A stretch of DNA of 64,000 bases from NCBI RefSeq assembly GCF_013305725.1, contig NZ_CP047883.1:227001-291000 (forward strand), given 5' to 3'. The translations under genes and the position numbers were made by a program. This document shows, one piece after another, positions 1 through 10,175 of this stretch (position 1 is its first letter; each line of letters begins with the position of its first letter). Under the pieces are notes generated by a model. The model was not told the origin of the DNA, made no database searches, and saw only the letters and a program-made list of their open reading frames with translations. Source of the DNA: Streptococcus mitis (GTDB lineage Bacteria; Bacillota; Bacilli; Lactobacillales; Streptococcaceae).

Positions 1-595
1 TAACCATAGCGTAACCAACGGCAACGACCATACCACCACCGATAGCCATACCATCTTTGAGCCAATCAGGCATAGTATTTAGAATGCTTTGTACTGTTTC
101 AGTTGGTACCATTAGAAGGAGTGCTGCAGGGACTGCAATACGAAGACCTTGAAGAAGAAGTGCGACAAAGTGAGCACGTTCAACTGCTTTGAAGTCACCT
201 TTTTTAGCAGAAGCATCAGCAGTGTGAACCAATCCGACAGAGAGTGTACGGACAATCATAGTCAAGAATAGACCAGCAACTGCAAGAGGGATAGCAACCG
301 CTTGGGCAACACCGATACCTGTCTTAGTAAAGTCGCCACCAAGAACCATGATAATGGCAGCAGCAACAGAAGCAAGAGCAGCGTCAGGAGCTACGGCAGC
401 TCCGATGTTAGCCCAACCAAGGGCGATCATTTGAAGAGAACCACCAAGGATAATCCCTGCTTCAAGGTTACCAGTAACAAGACCGATAAGGGTACAAGCT
501 ACGATTGGTTGATGGAATTGGAACTGGTCGAGGATACCTTCAAGACCTGCTAGGAAGGCTACAACGACTACTAAAACCATAGAAATAATAGACAT
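1..595 (-). CDS. manM: Mannose PTS system EIIC component (partial, C-terminus outside window)
   Basis: Membrane channel subunit of the mannose/glucose PTS permease (ManLMN), which imports sugar while EIIAB phosphorylates it. The visible part is the first 198 or so residues, beginning MSIISMVLVVVVAFLAGLEG, with repeated hydrophobic segments and the family-typical QMIALGWANIGAAVAPDAAL stretch around residues 55-75. The start ATG at 595 has an AAAGGA ribosome site about 8 bases upstream. It lies 25 bases downstream of manL in the same operon, so expression should depend on the manL promoter. The gene runs off the left edge; the missing end and a following EIID gene are inferred from the usual operon. 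Confidence 0.93.
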   Translation of the reverse strand, partial: MSIISMVLVVVVAFLAGLEGILDQFQFHQPIVACTLIGLVTGNLEAGIILGGSLQMIALGWANIGAAVAPDAALASVAAAIIMVLGGDFTKTGIGVAQAVAIPLAVAGLFLTMIVRTLSVGLVHTADASAKKGDFKAVERAHFVALLLQGLRIAVPAALLLMVPTETVQSILNTMPDWLKDGMAIGGGMVVAVGYAMV

Positions 596-620
596 CTTTA
601 AAATCCTTTCATAAAATCGA

Positions 621-1610
621 TTATTGCACGTTTGCTTTGTTGATCAAGTCAAACAAATCTTTTTTCGTGTCGTTTGGTACTTTACGTACGTCAAATTCAA
701 CACCGAGGTCACGCATTTTTTCAAATGTAGCAACGTCTTCTTTATCCATAGACAAAACGTTGTTAACCATTGTTTTACCAGTTGAGTGAGCCATTGATCC
801 AACATTAAGAGTTTTGATTGGCACGCCACCTTCGATAGCACGAAGAGCATCTTGAGGTGTTTCAAACAAGATAAGGGCATGTGTTTCTCCGAAGCGAGGA
901 TCTTTTGCAACGTCGATTAGTTTTTGGATAGGAACAACGTTTGCTTTCACTTTACCTGGAGCTGCTTGTTTAATCAATTCTTTACGTAATTCGTCTTTAG
1001 CTACGTTATCTGAAGCAACGATGATACGGTCTGCTTTTGAATCTGGAGTCCAAGCAGTTGCAACCTGACCGTGAAGTAAACGAGTGTCTAGACGGGCAAG
1101 GTTGATTTTGAGTTTACCGTCTCCGATGACAGTTCCTTCTGGGATAGCAGCTTGGGCAACTGGAGCAGCTGCAGCGCTTGCTACTTCCTCAACTGGGTTT
1201 AGCTCTTCTGGAAGAGCTTTGATGCCATCTTTGGCTTCTTTAATAATATTCGCAGCGACTTTTTCTACACCTGCAGCAGCGTCCATGAGGCGCTCTGTGT
1301 AGGCTTGAATTAACATCGGTAAGTTCAGTCCTGTGATGATGGCAAACTTACGCTCAGGATTTTCTCCCATCACGCGGCTAGCTTGGTTAAATGGAGATCC
1401 ACTCCAAAGGTCAGCCAAAACTAGAACCTCATCTTCTGCGTCAAATGCAGCAACAGCGTTATTAAACTTAGCGTATAGATCGTCAGGACCTTCGTTTGGC
1501 ATAAAGGTTACAACTTGAACCTTTTCTTGTTCACCAAAGATCATAGATCCTGACTGATGAATACCCGCAGCAAATTCGCCGTGGCTCGCAATAATGATTC
1601 CGATACTCAT
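621..1610 (-). CDS. manL: Mannose PTS system EIIAB component
   Basis: Cytoplasmic phosphotransfer subunit of the mannose-family PTS, about 329 residues. The N-terminal EIIA domain starts [16 protein letters not shown], with the phosphorylated His expected in ASHGEFA. An Ala/Pro-rich linker near residues 143-165 leads to an EIIB domain beginning near [17 protein letters not shown], whose active His is in LLHGQV. Two in-frame ATGs occur. The one at 1619 is only one base from GGAGG, while the one at 1610 is 10 bases away and matches the family N-terminus, so 1610 is preferred. In streptococci this protein also takes part in glucose sensing and carbon repression. The promoter has a possible CcpA site in its spacer. 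Confidence 0.95.
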
Positions 1611-1671
1611 TATTGTCATTCCTCCTTTTTGTTGTTTCAGTTTTCTTTTAAGAAAACTTTAAGACTTTTTA

Positions 1672-1700
1672 AGTATAAACCGTTTTCATCTAAAAATCAA
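1672..1700 (-). promoter_or_regulatory. manLMN promoter with cre-like site in the spacer
   Basis: On the minus strand TTGATT (1695-1700), a 17-base spacer and TATACT (1672-1677) form a good SigA promoter about 60 bases ahead of manL. The spacer holds ATGAAAACGG (1680-1689), which matches the left and central part of a CcpA cre site, although the right half is degenerate. CcpA binding here would block polymerase. The promoter is well supported; the cre call is tentative. Confidence 0.65.
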
Positions 1701-1799
1701 CTATTTATCATAAAATAATTAAAAAGATTACATCTGAAAATATTGATATATTGAGTTTTAGAGAAGTTTTTTTGAATCCTTATTAAAAAATTTAATATA

Positions 1800-1828
1800 A
1801 AAAAGTTGGAAGCGCATTCCAACTTTTA
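1800..1828 (-). terminator. Intrinsic terminator after adhP
   Basis: Perfect 10-bp inverted repeat AAAGTTGGAA / TTCCAACTTT around a 5-base loop, followed on the minus strand by an A/T-rich run. It separates adhP from the manLMN promoter. Confidence 0.75.
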
Positions 1829-1846
1829 AAATAGGTTTCTAATAGA

Positions 1847-2866
1847 TTAGTGGGTGAAGTCGAGTACCATACGTCCTTGGATTTGACCTTTTTCCATTTC
1901 GTCGAAAATGGCTACGGCATCTTCTATTGGACGTTTTTGGACAACTGGAACTACTAAACCTTCTGCACCGAATTGGAAGGCTTCTTCCAAGTCTTTACGA
2001 GTTCCAACAAGAGAACCGATGACTTGGATTCCATCTAGAACGGTTTTGACGATGCTGAGTTCCATCATTTCAGAAGGAAGACCAACAGCGACTACGCGAC
2101 CACCGGCACGAACTGAGTCAACAGCCTGGTTGAAGGCAACTTTAGACACAGCAGTTACGACAGCTGAATGAGCTCCACCATCAGTTTTTTCTTTGATGAG
2201 TCCAGGTACATCTTCAACTTCGAGGCCGTTAATAACAATGTCAGCGCCTACTTCTTTTGCAAGGCCAAGTTTGTCATTGTTGATATCAACTGCGATAACA
2301 TGAGCATTGAATACTTTTTTAGCGTATTGAACAGCTAGGTTACCAAGTCCACCAGCACCGTAAAGAACAACCCATTGACCTGGTTCAACTTTTGCTTCTT
2401 TTATAGCTTTATAGGTTGTTACCCCAGCACATGTGATAGAAGAAGCTTGGGCTGGATCAAGTCCGTTCGGAACTTTAACAGCATAGTCTGCAGTTACGAT
2501 ACATTGTTCAGCCATACCACCGTCTACTGAGTAGCCAGCATTTTTCACTGTACGGCAAAGGGTTTCGCGACCAGTTGTACAGTATTCGCAAGTGCCACAT
2601 CCTTCGAAGAACCAAGCAACGCTGACGCGGTCACCGACTTTAAGGCTTTTCACATCTGGGGCAATTTCTTTAACGATACCAACACCTTCGTGACCTAGGA
2701 CACGTCCTGGTACCTGACCGAAGTCGCCATGGGCAACGTGGAGGTCAGTGTGGCAAACACCGCAGTATTCAATTTCTACAAGTGCTTCCCCAGTTTCAAG
2801 TGGACGGAGTACTTTTTCTTCAACAGCAACACCAGTGCTTTCTGGATTTACAACAACAGCTTTCAT
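1847..2866 (-). CDS. adhP: Zinc-dependent alcohol dehydrogenase
   Basis: Medium-chain NAD-dependent alcohol dehydrogenase of 339 residues, interconverting ethanol and acetaldehyde with NAD+/NADH, probably to reoxidise NADH in fermentation. Catalytic zinc ligands sit in YCGVCHTD (Cys38) and LGHEGVG. The structural zinc site is CGTCEYC with a following Cys in ETLC. The Rossmann motif [14 protein letters not shown] lies near residue 171. The start has a strong AAGGAGGA ribosome site. It is monocistronic, with its own promoter and terminator. The promoter contains a Rex-type operator, so NADH-responsive control is likely. Confidence 0.95.
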   Translation of the reverse strand: MKAVVVNPESTGVAVEEKVLRPLETGEALVEIEYCGVCHTDLHVAHGDFGQVPGRVLGHEGVGIVKEIAPDVKSLKVGDRVSVAWFFEGCGTCEYCTTGRETLCRTVKNAGYSVDGGMAEQCIVTADYAVKVPNGLDPAQASSITCAGVTTYKAIKEAKVEPGQWVVLYGAGGLGNLAVQYAKKVFNAHVIAVDINNDKLGLAKEVGADIVINGLEVEDVPGLIKEKTDGGAHSAVVTAVSKVAFNQAVDSVRAGGRVVAVGLPSEMMELSIVKTVLDGIQVIGSLVGTRKDLEEAFQFGAEGLVVPVVQKRPIEDAVAIFDEMEKGQIQGRMVLDFTH

Positions 2867-2963
2867 AGCTATCCTCCTTGATATTAACTGAGAGCAGGAG
2901 AAACAGGACTGGATTGATTTTGTGTCAACAGAGTCGAGTATGACGAGCTCTCTTGTATTTATA

Positions 2964-2997
2964 TGTGAAGTATATCACAAAAGAAAGCCTTTTCCAA
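2964..2997 (-). promoter_or_regulatory. adhP promoter overlapped by Rex-type operator
   Basis: Minus-strand TTGGAA (2992-2997), 17 bases, TATACT (2969-2974). The -10 hexamer is exactly the six-base centre of a perfect inverted repeat TGTGA-N6-TCACA (2964-2979), which fits the Rex operator consensus. Rex bound here would occlude the promoter until NADH rises. Control by Rex is inferred from the motif and from the family's known targets, which include alcohol dehydrogenases. Confidence 0.75.
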
Positions 2998-3059
2998 GGT
3001 TTTGGAGGCAAAAAGTAGAACAATCGATTAACTGGTTGATGAGACTGTGAAAAGAGCAC

Positions 3060-3084
3060 AAAGACCAGCTTGCAAGCTGGTCAG
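3060..3084 (-). terminator. Terminator after HAD hydrolase gene
   Basis: Perfect 20-base palindrome (GACCAGCTTG / CAAGCTGGTC, 3063-3082) just downstream of the HAD gene stop, followed on the minus strand by TTTGTGCTCTTTT. The hairpin is strong but the U tract is interrupted. Confidence 0.6.
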
Positions 3085-3090
3085 AATGGA

Positions 3091-3903
3091 CTATAAGAAT
3101 AAATCTTGCAGGGTTTTGGCAACCCCGTCTTGGTCATTTGTCAAGGAAATTTGCTCATCTGCATAGGGAAGTAGCTCTGGGTTGGCATTTTTCATTGCAT
3201 AACCTTTCCCAGCAAAAGCGAGCATTTCGGTATCATTGTGTTCATCTCCAAAGGCAATCAAATCTTTTTTATCACGGTTCATTACCTTGAGCAAGTAGTC
3301 CAAAGCAAAGGCCTTGTTGACACCTTTTGGGGTACACTCAAGGATATTGAGCGGCCCTCCCCAGGTATTGATAGACAGTTCATGCTGGTAGAAGGCGTTC
3401 ATTTCTTTTGCAAGGGCATACTTGTCACTGGCTCTGGTCTGCAACAGAATACAGTTAGGATCCTTGGTTACTAACTCAGGCTGGAATTGATCTTCAGGCT
3501 GGAAAGCTTCTACACCAAATAGTTTAGGATTGGCAATTTTTTCATTAGGATTTGTAATGTAGAATTTTTTACGATATTCTCCAGCGATAAAATCGGCTTG
3601 AATGTCCTCTGAACGTTGAACCATGTCTAGCAGATATTTTTTGTCTACGGTTAAACACTTTTCAAAGTTCCAAACTTGGTCTGGTAAATGAGTGAGGGAG
3701 CCGTTGAAGTTAATCATAGGAGTGTCTAAGCCTAGTTCACGGTAAAAATCTTTTGACATGCGGTAAGGGCGTCCTGTCGTAATAATAACCTGATGGCCTT
3801 TTTCAACAACTTTTTTAATGGTTCTTTTGGTAAAGTCAGAAATTTGACTGTCTGAGTTGAGTAGGGTTCCATCCAGGTCAACTGCAATAATTTTTTTCGT
3901 CAT
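3091..3903 (-). CDS. Cof-type HAD-IIB phosphatase
   Basis: HAD-superfamily hydrolase of 270 residues, probably a sugar-phosphate or nucleotide phosphatase; the substrate cannot be told from sequence. Motif I VDLDGTLL (residues 8-15) carries the nucleophile Asp. Motif II is ITTGRP, and motifs III/IV are the late Lys and GDEHNDTEMLAFAGKGYAMKNA. The central insert is the Cof-type cap. The start ATG follows GAAAGG. A minus-strand extended -10 (TGTTATAAT, -10 at 3943-3948) lies about 40 bases upstream, so it is probably transcribed alone, divergent from the purine permease. Confidence 0.88.
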   Translation of the reverse strand: MTKKIIAVDLDGTLLNSDSQISDFTKRTIKKVVEKGHQVIITTGRPYRMSKDFYRELGLDTPMINFNGSLTHLPDQVWNFEKCLTVDKKYLLDMVQRSEDIQADFIAGEYRKKFYITNPNEKIANPKLFGVEAFQPEDQFQPELVTKDPNCILLQTRASDKYALAKEMNAFYQHELSINTWGGPLNILECTPKGVNKAFALDYLLKVMNRDKKDLIAFGDEHNDTEMLAFAGKGYAMKNANPELLPYADEQISLTNDQDGVAKTLQDLFL

Positions 3904-4026
3904 AGGGACCTTTCTAGTGTCTTTTCAGATAAGATGTCTACTATTATAACAGAAAGCAGGCAGAAAATCAGATTCGAAACAAAAAAAGAAATTTCATCAA
4001 ATTCTTAAATAAATCAAACAAAGATA

Positions 4027-4074
4027 TTGAAAAAGTGAATGATAAATGATATAATTCTATTATTGTTCGTAAAA
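4027..4074 (+). promoter_or_regulatory. Promoter and candidate PurBox of the NCS2 permease
   Basis: TTGAAA (4027-4032), 17 bases, TATAAT (4050-4055). Downstream, 4062-4074 read on the minus strand gives TTTTACGAACAAT, close to the lactic-acid-bacteria PurBox (AWWWCCGAACWWT). A purR gene occurs later in the window. Position between -10 and start codon would suit repression or PurR-dependent control; this is inferred. Confidence 0.6.
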
Positions 4075-4092
4075 ATTAAAAGGAGATTAATA

Positions 4093-5511
4093 ATGGACAA
4101 ATTATTTAAACTAAAAGAGAACGGTACAGACGTTCGTACAGAGGTTCTCGCTGGTTTAACAACTTTCTTTGCAATGAGTTATATTCTCTTTGTAAACCCA
4201 CAAATTCTTTCGCAAACAGGAATGCCTGCTCAGGGTGTATTCCTCGCAACGATTATCGGTGCAGTTGCTGGTACCCTGATGATGGCCTTCTACGCTAACT
4301 TACCTTATGCCCAAGCGCCAGGTATGGGGCTGAATGCTTTCTTTACCTTTACAGTCGTATTTGGACTTGGTTATTCTTGGCAAGAAGCCCTAGCTATGGT
4401 CTTCATCTGTGGGATTATCTCATTGATTATTACCTTGACAAATGTTCGTAAAATGATCATTGAATCGATTCCAAATGCTCTTCGCTCAGCTATTTCAGCT
4501 GGTATCGGTGTCTTCCTTGCCTACGTAGGAATTAAGAATGCTGGATTTTTGAAATTTACGATCGATCCAGGTAACTATACTGTTGTAGGAGAAGGGGCTG
4601 ACAAAGCTCAAGCAACGATTGCAGCAAACTCTTCAGCAGTTCCAGGATTGGTTGACTTTAATAACCCAGCTGTTTTGGTGGCACTTGCAGGACTGGCCAT
4701 TACAATCTTCTTTGTTATCAAAGGAATTAAAGGGGGAATTATCCTCTCTATCTTGACAACAACTATTCTTGCTATCGCAGTTGGTTTGGTAGATTTGTCA
4801 AGCATCGATTTTGCTAATAACCATGTTGGTGCAGCCTTTGAAGATTTGAAGACAGTCTTTGGTGCAGCTCTTGGTTCAGAAGGTTTGGGAGCTTTGATTT
4901 CAGATACAGCTCGCTTGCCTGAAACTCTGATGGCTATTCTTGCCTTCTCATTGACAGATATTTTTGATACAATTGGTACCTTGATCGGTACAGGTGAAAA
5001 AGTTGGTATCGTAGCGACAAATGGTGAAAACCACCAATCAGCTAAGTTGGATAAGGCTCTTTACTCTGACTTGATTGGTACTTCAATTGGTGCCATCGCT
5101 GGTACTTCGAACGTAACGACTTATGTCGAGTCTGCTGCTGGTATCGGTGCAGGTGGACGTACTGGTTTGACAGCCTTGGTCGTGGCAATCTGTTTTGCGA
5201 TCTCAAGCTTCTTTAGCCCACTTCTAGCGATTGTACCAACAGCCGCTACAGCTCCAATCTTGATTATCGTTGGGATTATGATGTTGGCTAGCTTGAAAAA
5301 TATCCATTGGGATGATATGTCTGAAGCGGTTCCTGCTTTCTTCACATCTATCTTTATGGGATTCAGCTACTCTATCACTCAAGGGATTGCAGTTGGTTTC
5401 TTGACTTACACTTTGACTAAGCTTGTTAAAGGTCAAGCTAAAGATGTTCATGTCATGATTTGGATTTTGGATGCCTTGTTTATCCTTAACTACATCAGTA
5501 TGGCCTTATAA
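4093..5511 (+). CDS. NCS2-family purine (guanine/hypoxanthine) permease
   Basis: Polytopic proton-coupled nucleobase transporter of 472 residues, in the AzgA/PbuG/PbuO branch of NCS2. Family marks are MSYILFVNPQIL near residue 30, APGMGLNAFFTF near residue 75, and the TM8-region motif FSLTDIFDTIGTLIGTGEK. About a dozen hydrophobic segments are visible. The start was set at 4093 because AAAAGGAG lies 7 bases upstream; an in-frame ATG 54 bases earlier has no ribosome site and lies inside the promoter. The exact substrate is not certain: hypoxanthine/guanine is likelier than uracil or xanthine for this branch. Confidence 0.9.
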   Translation: MDKLFKLKENGTDVRTEVLAGLTTFFAMSYILFVNPQILSQTGMPAQGVFLATIIGAVAGTLMMAFYANLPYAQAPGMGLNAFFTFTVVFGLGYSWQEALAMVFICGIISLIITLTNVRKMIIESIPNALRSAISAGIGVFLAYVGIKNAGFLKFTIDPGNYTVVGEGADKAQATIAANSSAVPGLVDFNNPAVLVALAGLAITIFFVIKGIKGGIILSILTTTILAIAVGLVDLSSIDFANNHVGAAFEDLKTVFGAALGSEGLGALISDTARLPETLMAILAFSLTDIFDTIGTLIGTGEKVGIVATNGENHQSAKLDKALYSDLIGTSIGAIAGTSNVTTYVESAAGIGAGGRTGLTALVVAICFAISSFFSPLLAIVPTAATAPILIIVGIMMLASLKNIHWDDMSEAVPAFFTSIFMGFSYSITQGIAVGFLTYTLTKLVKGQAKDVHVMIWILDALFILNYISMAL

Positions 5512-5522
5512 TAGGATAACCC

Positions 5523-5546
5523 AGGGGGATTTTCCCCCTTTTTTAA
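5523..5546 (+). terminator. Terminator after the purine permease
   Basis: AGGGGG-ATTTT-CCCCCT hairpin followed directly by TTTTTT, 11 bases after the permease stop. The next gene starts 18 bases on, so it may be partly read through. Confidence 0.85.
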
Positions 5547-5563
5547 TATAAAGGAGATGGGTG

Positions 5564-6271
5564 ATGAAAGAGAAAAATATGTGGAAAGAATTATTGAATC
5601 GTGCAGGTTGGCTGTTAATCTTTTTGCTGGCGACAATTTTATATCAGATTCCTATAGGGGTTACTGCTATTTTAACTTTAAATGCAGTACCACTGTTGCA
5701 GTCAGGACTGATAGTTGCTGGTATTTCGATTGTAGTTTTGGCACTATTTATTTTTGGAGCTCGTAAAACGCAATTAGCAAGTTTTAATTTTTCTTTTTTT
5801 AGAGCGAAGGATTTGGCACGTTTGGGCTTGAGTTATTTAGTTATTATCGGGTCAAATATACTTGGTTCTATCTTGTTACAACTGTCAAATGAGACGACAA
5901 CAAGTAACCAGTCTCAGATTAACGATATGGTTCAGAATAGTTCTCTGATTTCCAGTTTCTTCTTACTGGCCTTGCTTGCTCCGATTTGTGAGGAAATCTT
6001 GTGCCGTGGGATTATTCCTAAAAAGATTTTCCGAGGAAAAGAGAACTTGGGATTTGTAGTCGGTACGATTGTGTTTGCTTTATTGCATCAACCAAGTAAT
6101 TTACCTTCTTTATTGATTTATGGAGGTATGTCGATTGTTCTATCTTGGACGGCTTACAAAACCCAACGTTTGGAAATGTCTATCTTGCTTCACATGATTG
6201 TTAATGGGGTAGCCTTCTGTTTATTGGCTCTTGTGGTGATCATGAGTCGGACATTAGGGATTTCTGTTTAA
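5564..6271 (+). CDS. CPBP-family intramembrane glutamic endopeptidase
   Basis: Membrane protease of the CPBP (Abi/CAAX) family, 235 residues with six to eight hydrophobic segments. Catalytic motifs are visible: EEILCR (EExxxR) in the APICEEILCRG stretch near residue 142, FALLHQP (FxxxH type), and a late HMIVN. Members process prenylated proteins or peptides, or serve in bacteriocin self-immunity; no specific role can be assigned here. The ATG at 5564 follows AAGGAG by 7 bases; a GTG one codon earlier is less well placed. It follows the purine permease and its terminator closely. Confidence 0.85.
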   Translation: MKEKNMWKELLNRAGWLLIFLLATILYQIPIGVTAILTLNAVPLLQSGLIVAGISIVVLALFIFGARKTQLASFNFSFFRAKDLARLGLSYLVIIGSNILGSILLQLSNETTTSNQSQINDMVQNSSLISSFFLLALLAPICEEILCRGIIPKKIFRGKENLGFVVGTIVFALLHQPSNLPSLLIYGGMSIVLSWTAYKTQRLEMSILLHMIVNGVAFCLLALVVIMSRTLGISV

Positions 6272-6303
6272 GATTTTTGACAATTGCTTACTTGTTTCTA
6301 CTG

Positions 6304-6353
6304 GGAAAAAGATGAATGCAATCGTGTCCATCTTTTTCTTTTTATGGTAAAAT
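6304..6353 (+). terminator. Terminator of the CPBP gene and start of the folate promoter
   Basis: GAAAAAGATG (6304-6313) pairs with CATCTTTTTC (6329-6338), followed by TTTTT. An extended -10 TGGTAAAAT (6345-6353) follows at once and is the best candidate for the folP promoter; no clear -35 is seen. Confidence 0.65.
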
Positions 6354-6355
6354 AG

Positions 6356-7345
<990 letters not shown>

Positions 7346-7346
7346 G

Positions 7347-8669
7347 ATGAAAGAAATTGAAAACAATCAGTGGATTGTCAACTATCGGACGGACCAACCG
7401 CATTTTGGCTTGGAACGAATGGTGGAACTGTTAGCTTTGCGTGGCAATCCCCATCTCAAACTCAAGGTTATCCATATCGGAGGGACCAATGGCAAGGGTT
7501 CGACTATTGCTTTTTTGAAAAATATGCTGGAAAAGCTAGGCCTGAGAGTTGGTGTGTTCAGCTCGCCCTATCTCATTCATTATACAGACCAGATTAGCAT
7601 CAATGGGGAATCCATTCCCGAAGCTAGACTAGAAGCCCTCATGGCAAACTATGAGTCTTTGCTTGAGGGGGAGAGGGGCCTTGCTTTACAAGGAACAACC
7701 GAGTTTGAGATTATCACAGCTCTGGCCTATGACTACTTTGCCACAGAGCAAGTAGATGTGGCTATCATGGAAGTCGGCATGGGTGGACTCTTGGATAGTA
7801 CCAATATCTGCCAGCCAATTTTAACAGGAATTACGACCATTGGATTGGACCATGTAGCCCTACTTGGTGACACCTTGGAAGCCATAGCGGAGCAGAAAGC
7901 TGGTATTATCAAACAAGGTATTCCCTTGGTGACAGGTCGTATTGCTCCAGAAGCTTTGGCTGTGATTGACCGCATTGCGGAAGGGAAAGATGCGCCGAGA
8001 TTTGCCTACGGGGCAGATTATAAGGTCAGCTATCAAAAGAGTGTGGTTACAGGCGAAGTCTTTGACTATACAAGTGTTGTCAGACAAGGTCGCTTCCAGA
8101 CTGGCCTGCTTGGTTTGCACCAGATAGAGAATGCTGGGATGGCCATAGCTTTACTTGATAATTTTTGTCAAGAAGATTGTCGAGAGCTAGCAAGCAATTA
8201 CTTGCTTGCTCAAGCTATGGAAGAAACAAGGTGGCCAGGGCGTTTGGAGGTCGTGTCAAGAACTCCCTTGATGATTTTGGATGGAGCCCATAATCCCCAT
8301 GCTATTAAGGCTTTATTAGCAACCTTGCAAGAACGCTTTGCGGATTATCGTAAGGAAATCCTCTTTACTTGTATCAAAACCAAGGCCTTGGAGGATATGT
8401 TGGACTTGCTGGGGGCCATGCCAGATACCGAGCTTACTCTGACACATTTTGACGATAGTCGGGCGACTGATGAAAAAGTGCTGGAAGAGGCAGCTAAGTC
8501 TAGAAATCTCAGCTACCAAGGTTGGCAGGATTTTCTAGAGCAGAAATTGACAGATAAAAAAGAAGAGAAAAAAACAGTTAGGATTGTCACGGGTTCCTTG
8601 TATTTCTTGAGCCAAGTGAGAGCCTATCTGATGGAGAGGAAAAACGAGAATGGATACACAAAAGATTGA
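7347..8669 (+). CDS. folC: Bifunctional dihydrofolate synthase / folylpolyglutamate synthase
   Basis: Mur-ligase-family enzyme of 440 residues that adds glutamate to dihydropteroate and extends the polyglutamate tail (pneumococcal SulB). The ATP-binding P-loop GGTNGKGST lies near residues 45-53. The [11 protein letters not shown] segment (family VGLGGRLDATN) and LDGAHNPHA near residue 310 are diagnostic. It starts one base after the folP stop, with no strong ribosome site, so translation is probably coupled to folP. Its end overlaps folE by 20 bases. Confidence 0.96.
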   Translation: MKEIENNQWIVNYRTDQPHFGLERMVELLALRGNPHLKLKVIHIGGTNGKGSTIAFLKNMLEKLGLRVGVFSSPYLIHYTDQISINGESIPEARLEALMANYESLLEGERGLALQGTTEFEIITALAYDYFATEQVDVAIMEVGMGGLLDSTNICQPILTGITTIGLDHVALLGDTLEAIAEQKAGIIKQGIPLVTGRIAPEALAVIDRIAEGKDAPRFAYGADYKVSYQKSVVTGEVFDYTSVVRQGRFQTGLLGLHQIENAGMAIALLDNFCQEDCRELASNYLLAQAMEETRWPGRLEVVSRTPLMILDGAHNPHAIKALLATLQERFADYRKEILFTCIKTKALEDMLDLLGAMPDTELTLTHFDDSRATDEKVLEEAAKSRNLSYQGWQDFLEQKLTDKKEEKKTVRIVTGSLYFLSQVRAYLMERKNENGYTKD

Positions 8670-9204
8670 AGCAGCTGTAAAAATGATTATCGAGGCTGTA
8701 GGAGAGGACGTTAATCGCGAGGGCTTGCAGGAAACACCTGCTCGTGTCGCTCGTATGTACCAAGAGATTTTTTCAGGTCTTGGTCAAACAGCAGAGGAAC
8801 ATTTGTCCAAATCCTTTGAGATTATTGACGATAATATGGTGGTAGAAAAGGATATTTTTTTCCATACTATGTGTGAACACCACTTCTTGCCATTTTATGG
8901 TAGAGCGCATATTGCCTATATTCCAGATGGCCGTGTGGCAGGTTTGTCTAAGCTAGCCCGTACGGTTGAAGTTTATTCGAAAAAACCACAAATTCAAGAA
9001 CGATTGAATATCGAAGTAGCCGATGCTTTGATGGACTATCTAGGCGCTAAAGGAGCCTTTGTTGTTATTGAGGCGGAACATATGTGTATGAGCATGCGCG
9101 GTGTTAGAAAACCAGGCACTGCAACCTTGACGACAGTAGCTCGTGGTCTATTTGAAACAGATAAGGATCTTCGAGATCAGGCTTATCGTTTAATGGGACT
9201 ATAA
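8650..9204 (+). CDS. folE: GTP cyclohydrolase I
   Basis: First enzyme of folate synthesis, converting GTP to 7,8-dihydroneopterin triphosphate (pneumococcal SulC). It has 184 residues, the usual length for the homodecameric type IA enzyme. Zinc ligands are visible in MCEHHFLPF and in EHMCMSMRG (second Cys). The R-G-V-RKPG stretch and the ARGLFETD end are family marks. It overlaps the end of folC and ends exactly at the start of a BOX element (9204). Confidence 0.97.
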   Translation: MDTQKIEAAVKMIIEAVGEDVNREGLQETPARVARMYQEIFSGLGQTAEEHLSKSFEIIDDNMVVEKDIFFHTMCEHHFLPFYGRAHIAYIPDGRVAGLSKLARTVEVYSKKPQIQERLNIEVADALMDYLGAKGAFVVIEAEHMCMSMRGVRKPGTATLTTVARGLFETDKDLRDQAYRLMGL

Positions 9205-9320
9205 TACTTTTCGAAAATCAAATTCAAACCACGTCAGCTTCCATCTGCAACCTCAAAACAGTGTTTTGAGCAGCCTGCGGCTAGCTTCTTAGTTTGCTCT
9301 TTGATTTTCATTGAGTATAA
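9204..9320 (+). repeat. BOX element (boxA-like, partial boxB, boxC)
   Basis: Begins ATACTTTTCGAAAATC and ends GATTTTCATTGAGTATAA, the BOX termini. It holds a shortened boxA (ACCACGTCAGC), a boxB remnant (CAACCTCAAAACAGTG) and boxC (GCAGCCTGCGGCTAGC). Length is 117 bp. It sits between folE and folBK, which belong to one pathway. Its end creates TTGCTC-16-TATAAA, a possible weak promoter. Confidence 0.88.
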
Positions 9321-9324
9321 AAAG

Positions 9325-9347
9325 AATCCGCTTTAGGCGGATTTTTC
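9325..9347 (+). terminator. Terminator between folE and folBK
   Basis: AATCCGC (9325-9331) pairs with GCGGATT (9337-9343) followed by TTTC. Only 15 bases separate it from the folBK start, so it may attenuate rather than end folate-operon transcription. Confidence 0.8.
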
Positions 9348-9362
9348 TAGAAAGGAATCATT

Positions 9363-10175
9363 ATGGATCAACTGCAGATTAAGGATTTGGAAATTTTTGC
9401 CTATCATGGTCTTTTTCCCAGTGAGAAAGAATTGGGGCAGAAGTTTGTCGTTTCAGCTATCTTATCCTATGATATGACCAAGGCGGCTACAGATTTGGAT
9501 TTAACAGCCTCTGTCCATTACGGAGAACTGTGTCAGCAGTGGACGACTTGGTTTCAGGAAACGAGTGAAGATTTGATTGAAACGGTAGCTTATAAACTGG
9601 TGGAACGTACTTTTGAGGCTTATCCTCTTGTCCAAGAAATTCAGCTGGAACTGAAAAAACCTTGGGCGCCAGTGCATTTGCCGCTAGATACTTGCTCGGT
9701 AACCATTCATCGTCGCAAGCAACGGGCCTCTATCGCCCTAGGAAGCAATATGGGGGATAAGCGAGAAAACTTGAAACAAGCCATTGAGAAAATGCGAGAT
9801 CGAGGTATCCATATTCTCAAAGAGTCCAGTGTCTTGACGACGGAGCCTTGGGGTGGTGTGGAGCAAGATAGCTTTGCTAATCAAGTGGTTGAGGTTGAAA
9901 CCTGGTTGCCTGCCCCAGTTCTATTAGAGACCTTGTTAGCCATTGAGTCAGAGATGGGACGGGTGAGAGAAGTACATTGGGGACCTCGTTTGATTGATTT
10001 GGACTTGCTCTTTGTGGAGGATCAGATTCTTTATACAGACGACCTCATCTTGCCTCATCCTTACATAGCGGAACGCCTTTTTGTCCTTGAGTCCTTACAG
10101 GAAATTGCGCCTCATTTTATCCATCCGACATTAAAGCAACCGATCCGCAACTTGTATAATGCTTTGAAACAATAG
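9363..10175 (+). CDS. folBK: Bifunctional dihydroneopterin aldolase / 6-hydroxymethyl-7,8-dihydropterin pyrophosphokinase
   Basis: Two folate steps in one 270-residue protein (pneumococcal SulD). Residues 1-118 are the FolB aldolase ([20 protein letters not shown]). Residues 122-270 are the FolK kinase, beginning [12 protein letters not shown], with EPWGG and the signature [15 protein letters not shown] near residue 205. It makes the pterin substrate for folP. The start ATG follows AAAGGAA by 6 bases. It is cut off from folE by a BOX and a terminator. Names sulD and folBK/folK are both in use. Confidence 0.96.
   Translation: MDQLQIKDLEIFAYHGLFPSEKELGQKFVVSAILSYDMTKAATDLDLTASVHYGELCQQWTTWFQETSEDLIETVAYKLVERTFEAYPLVQEIQLELKKPWAPVHLPLDTCSVTIHRRKQRASIALGSNMGDKRENLKQAIEKMRDRGIHILKESSVLTTEPWGGVEQDSFANQVVEVETWLPAPVLLETLLAIESEMGRVREVHWGPRLIDLDLLFVEDQILYTDDLILPHPYIAERLFVLESLQEIAPHFIHPTLKQPIRNLYNALKQ

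Noticed and set aside
302-553. Open frame of 83 codons on the plus strand
   Set aside because: It lies antisense within manM, has no ribosome site and a composition expected of a shadow frame.
644-910. Second minus-strand frame in manL
   Set aside because: It is out of frame inside the conserved EIIB domain.
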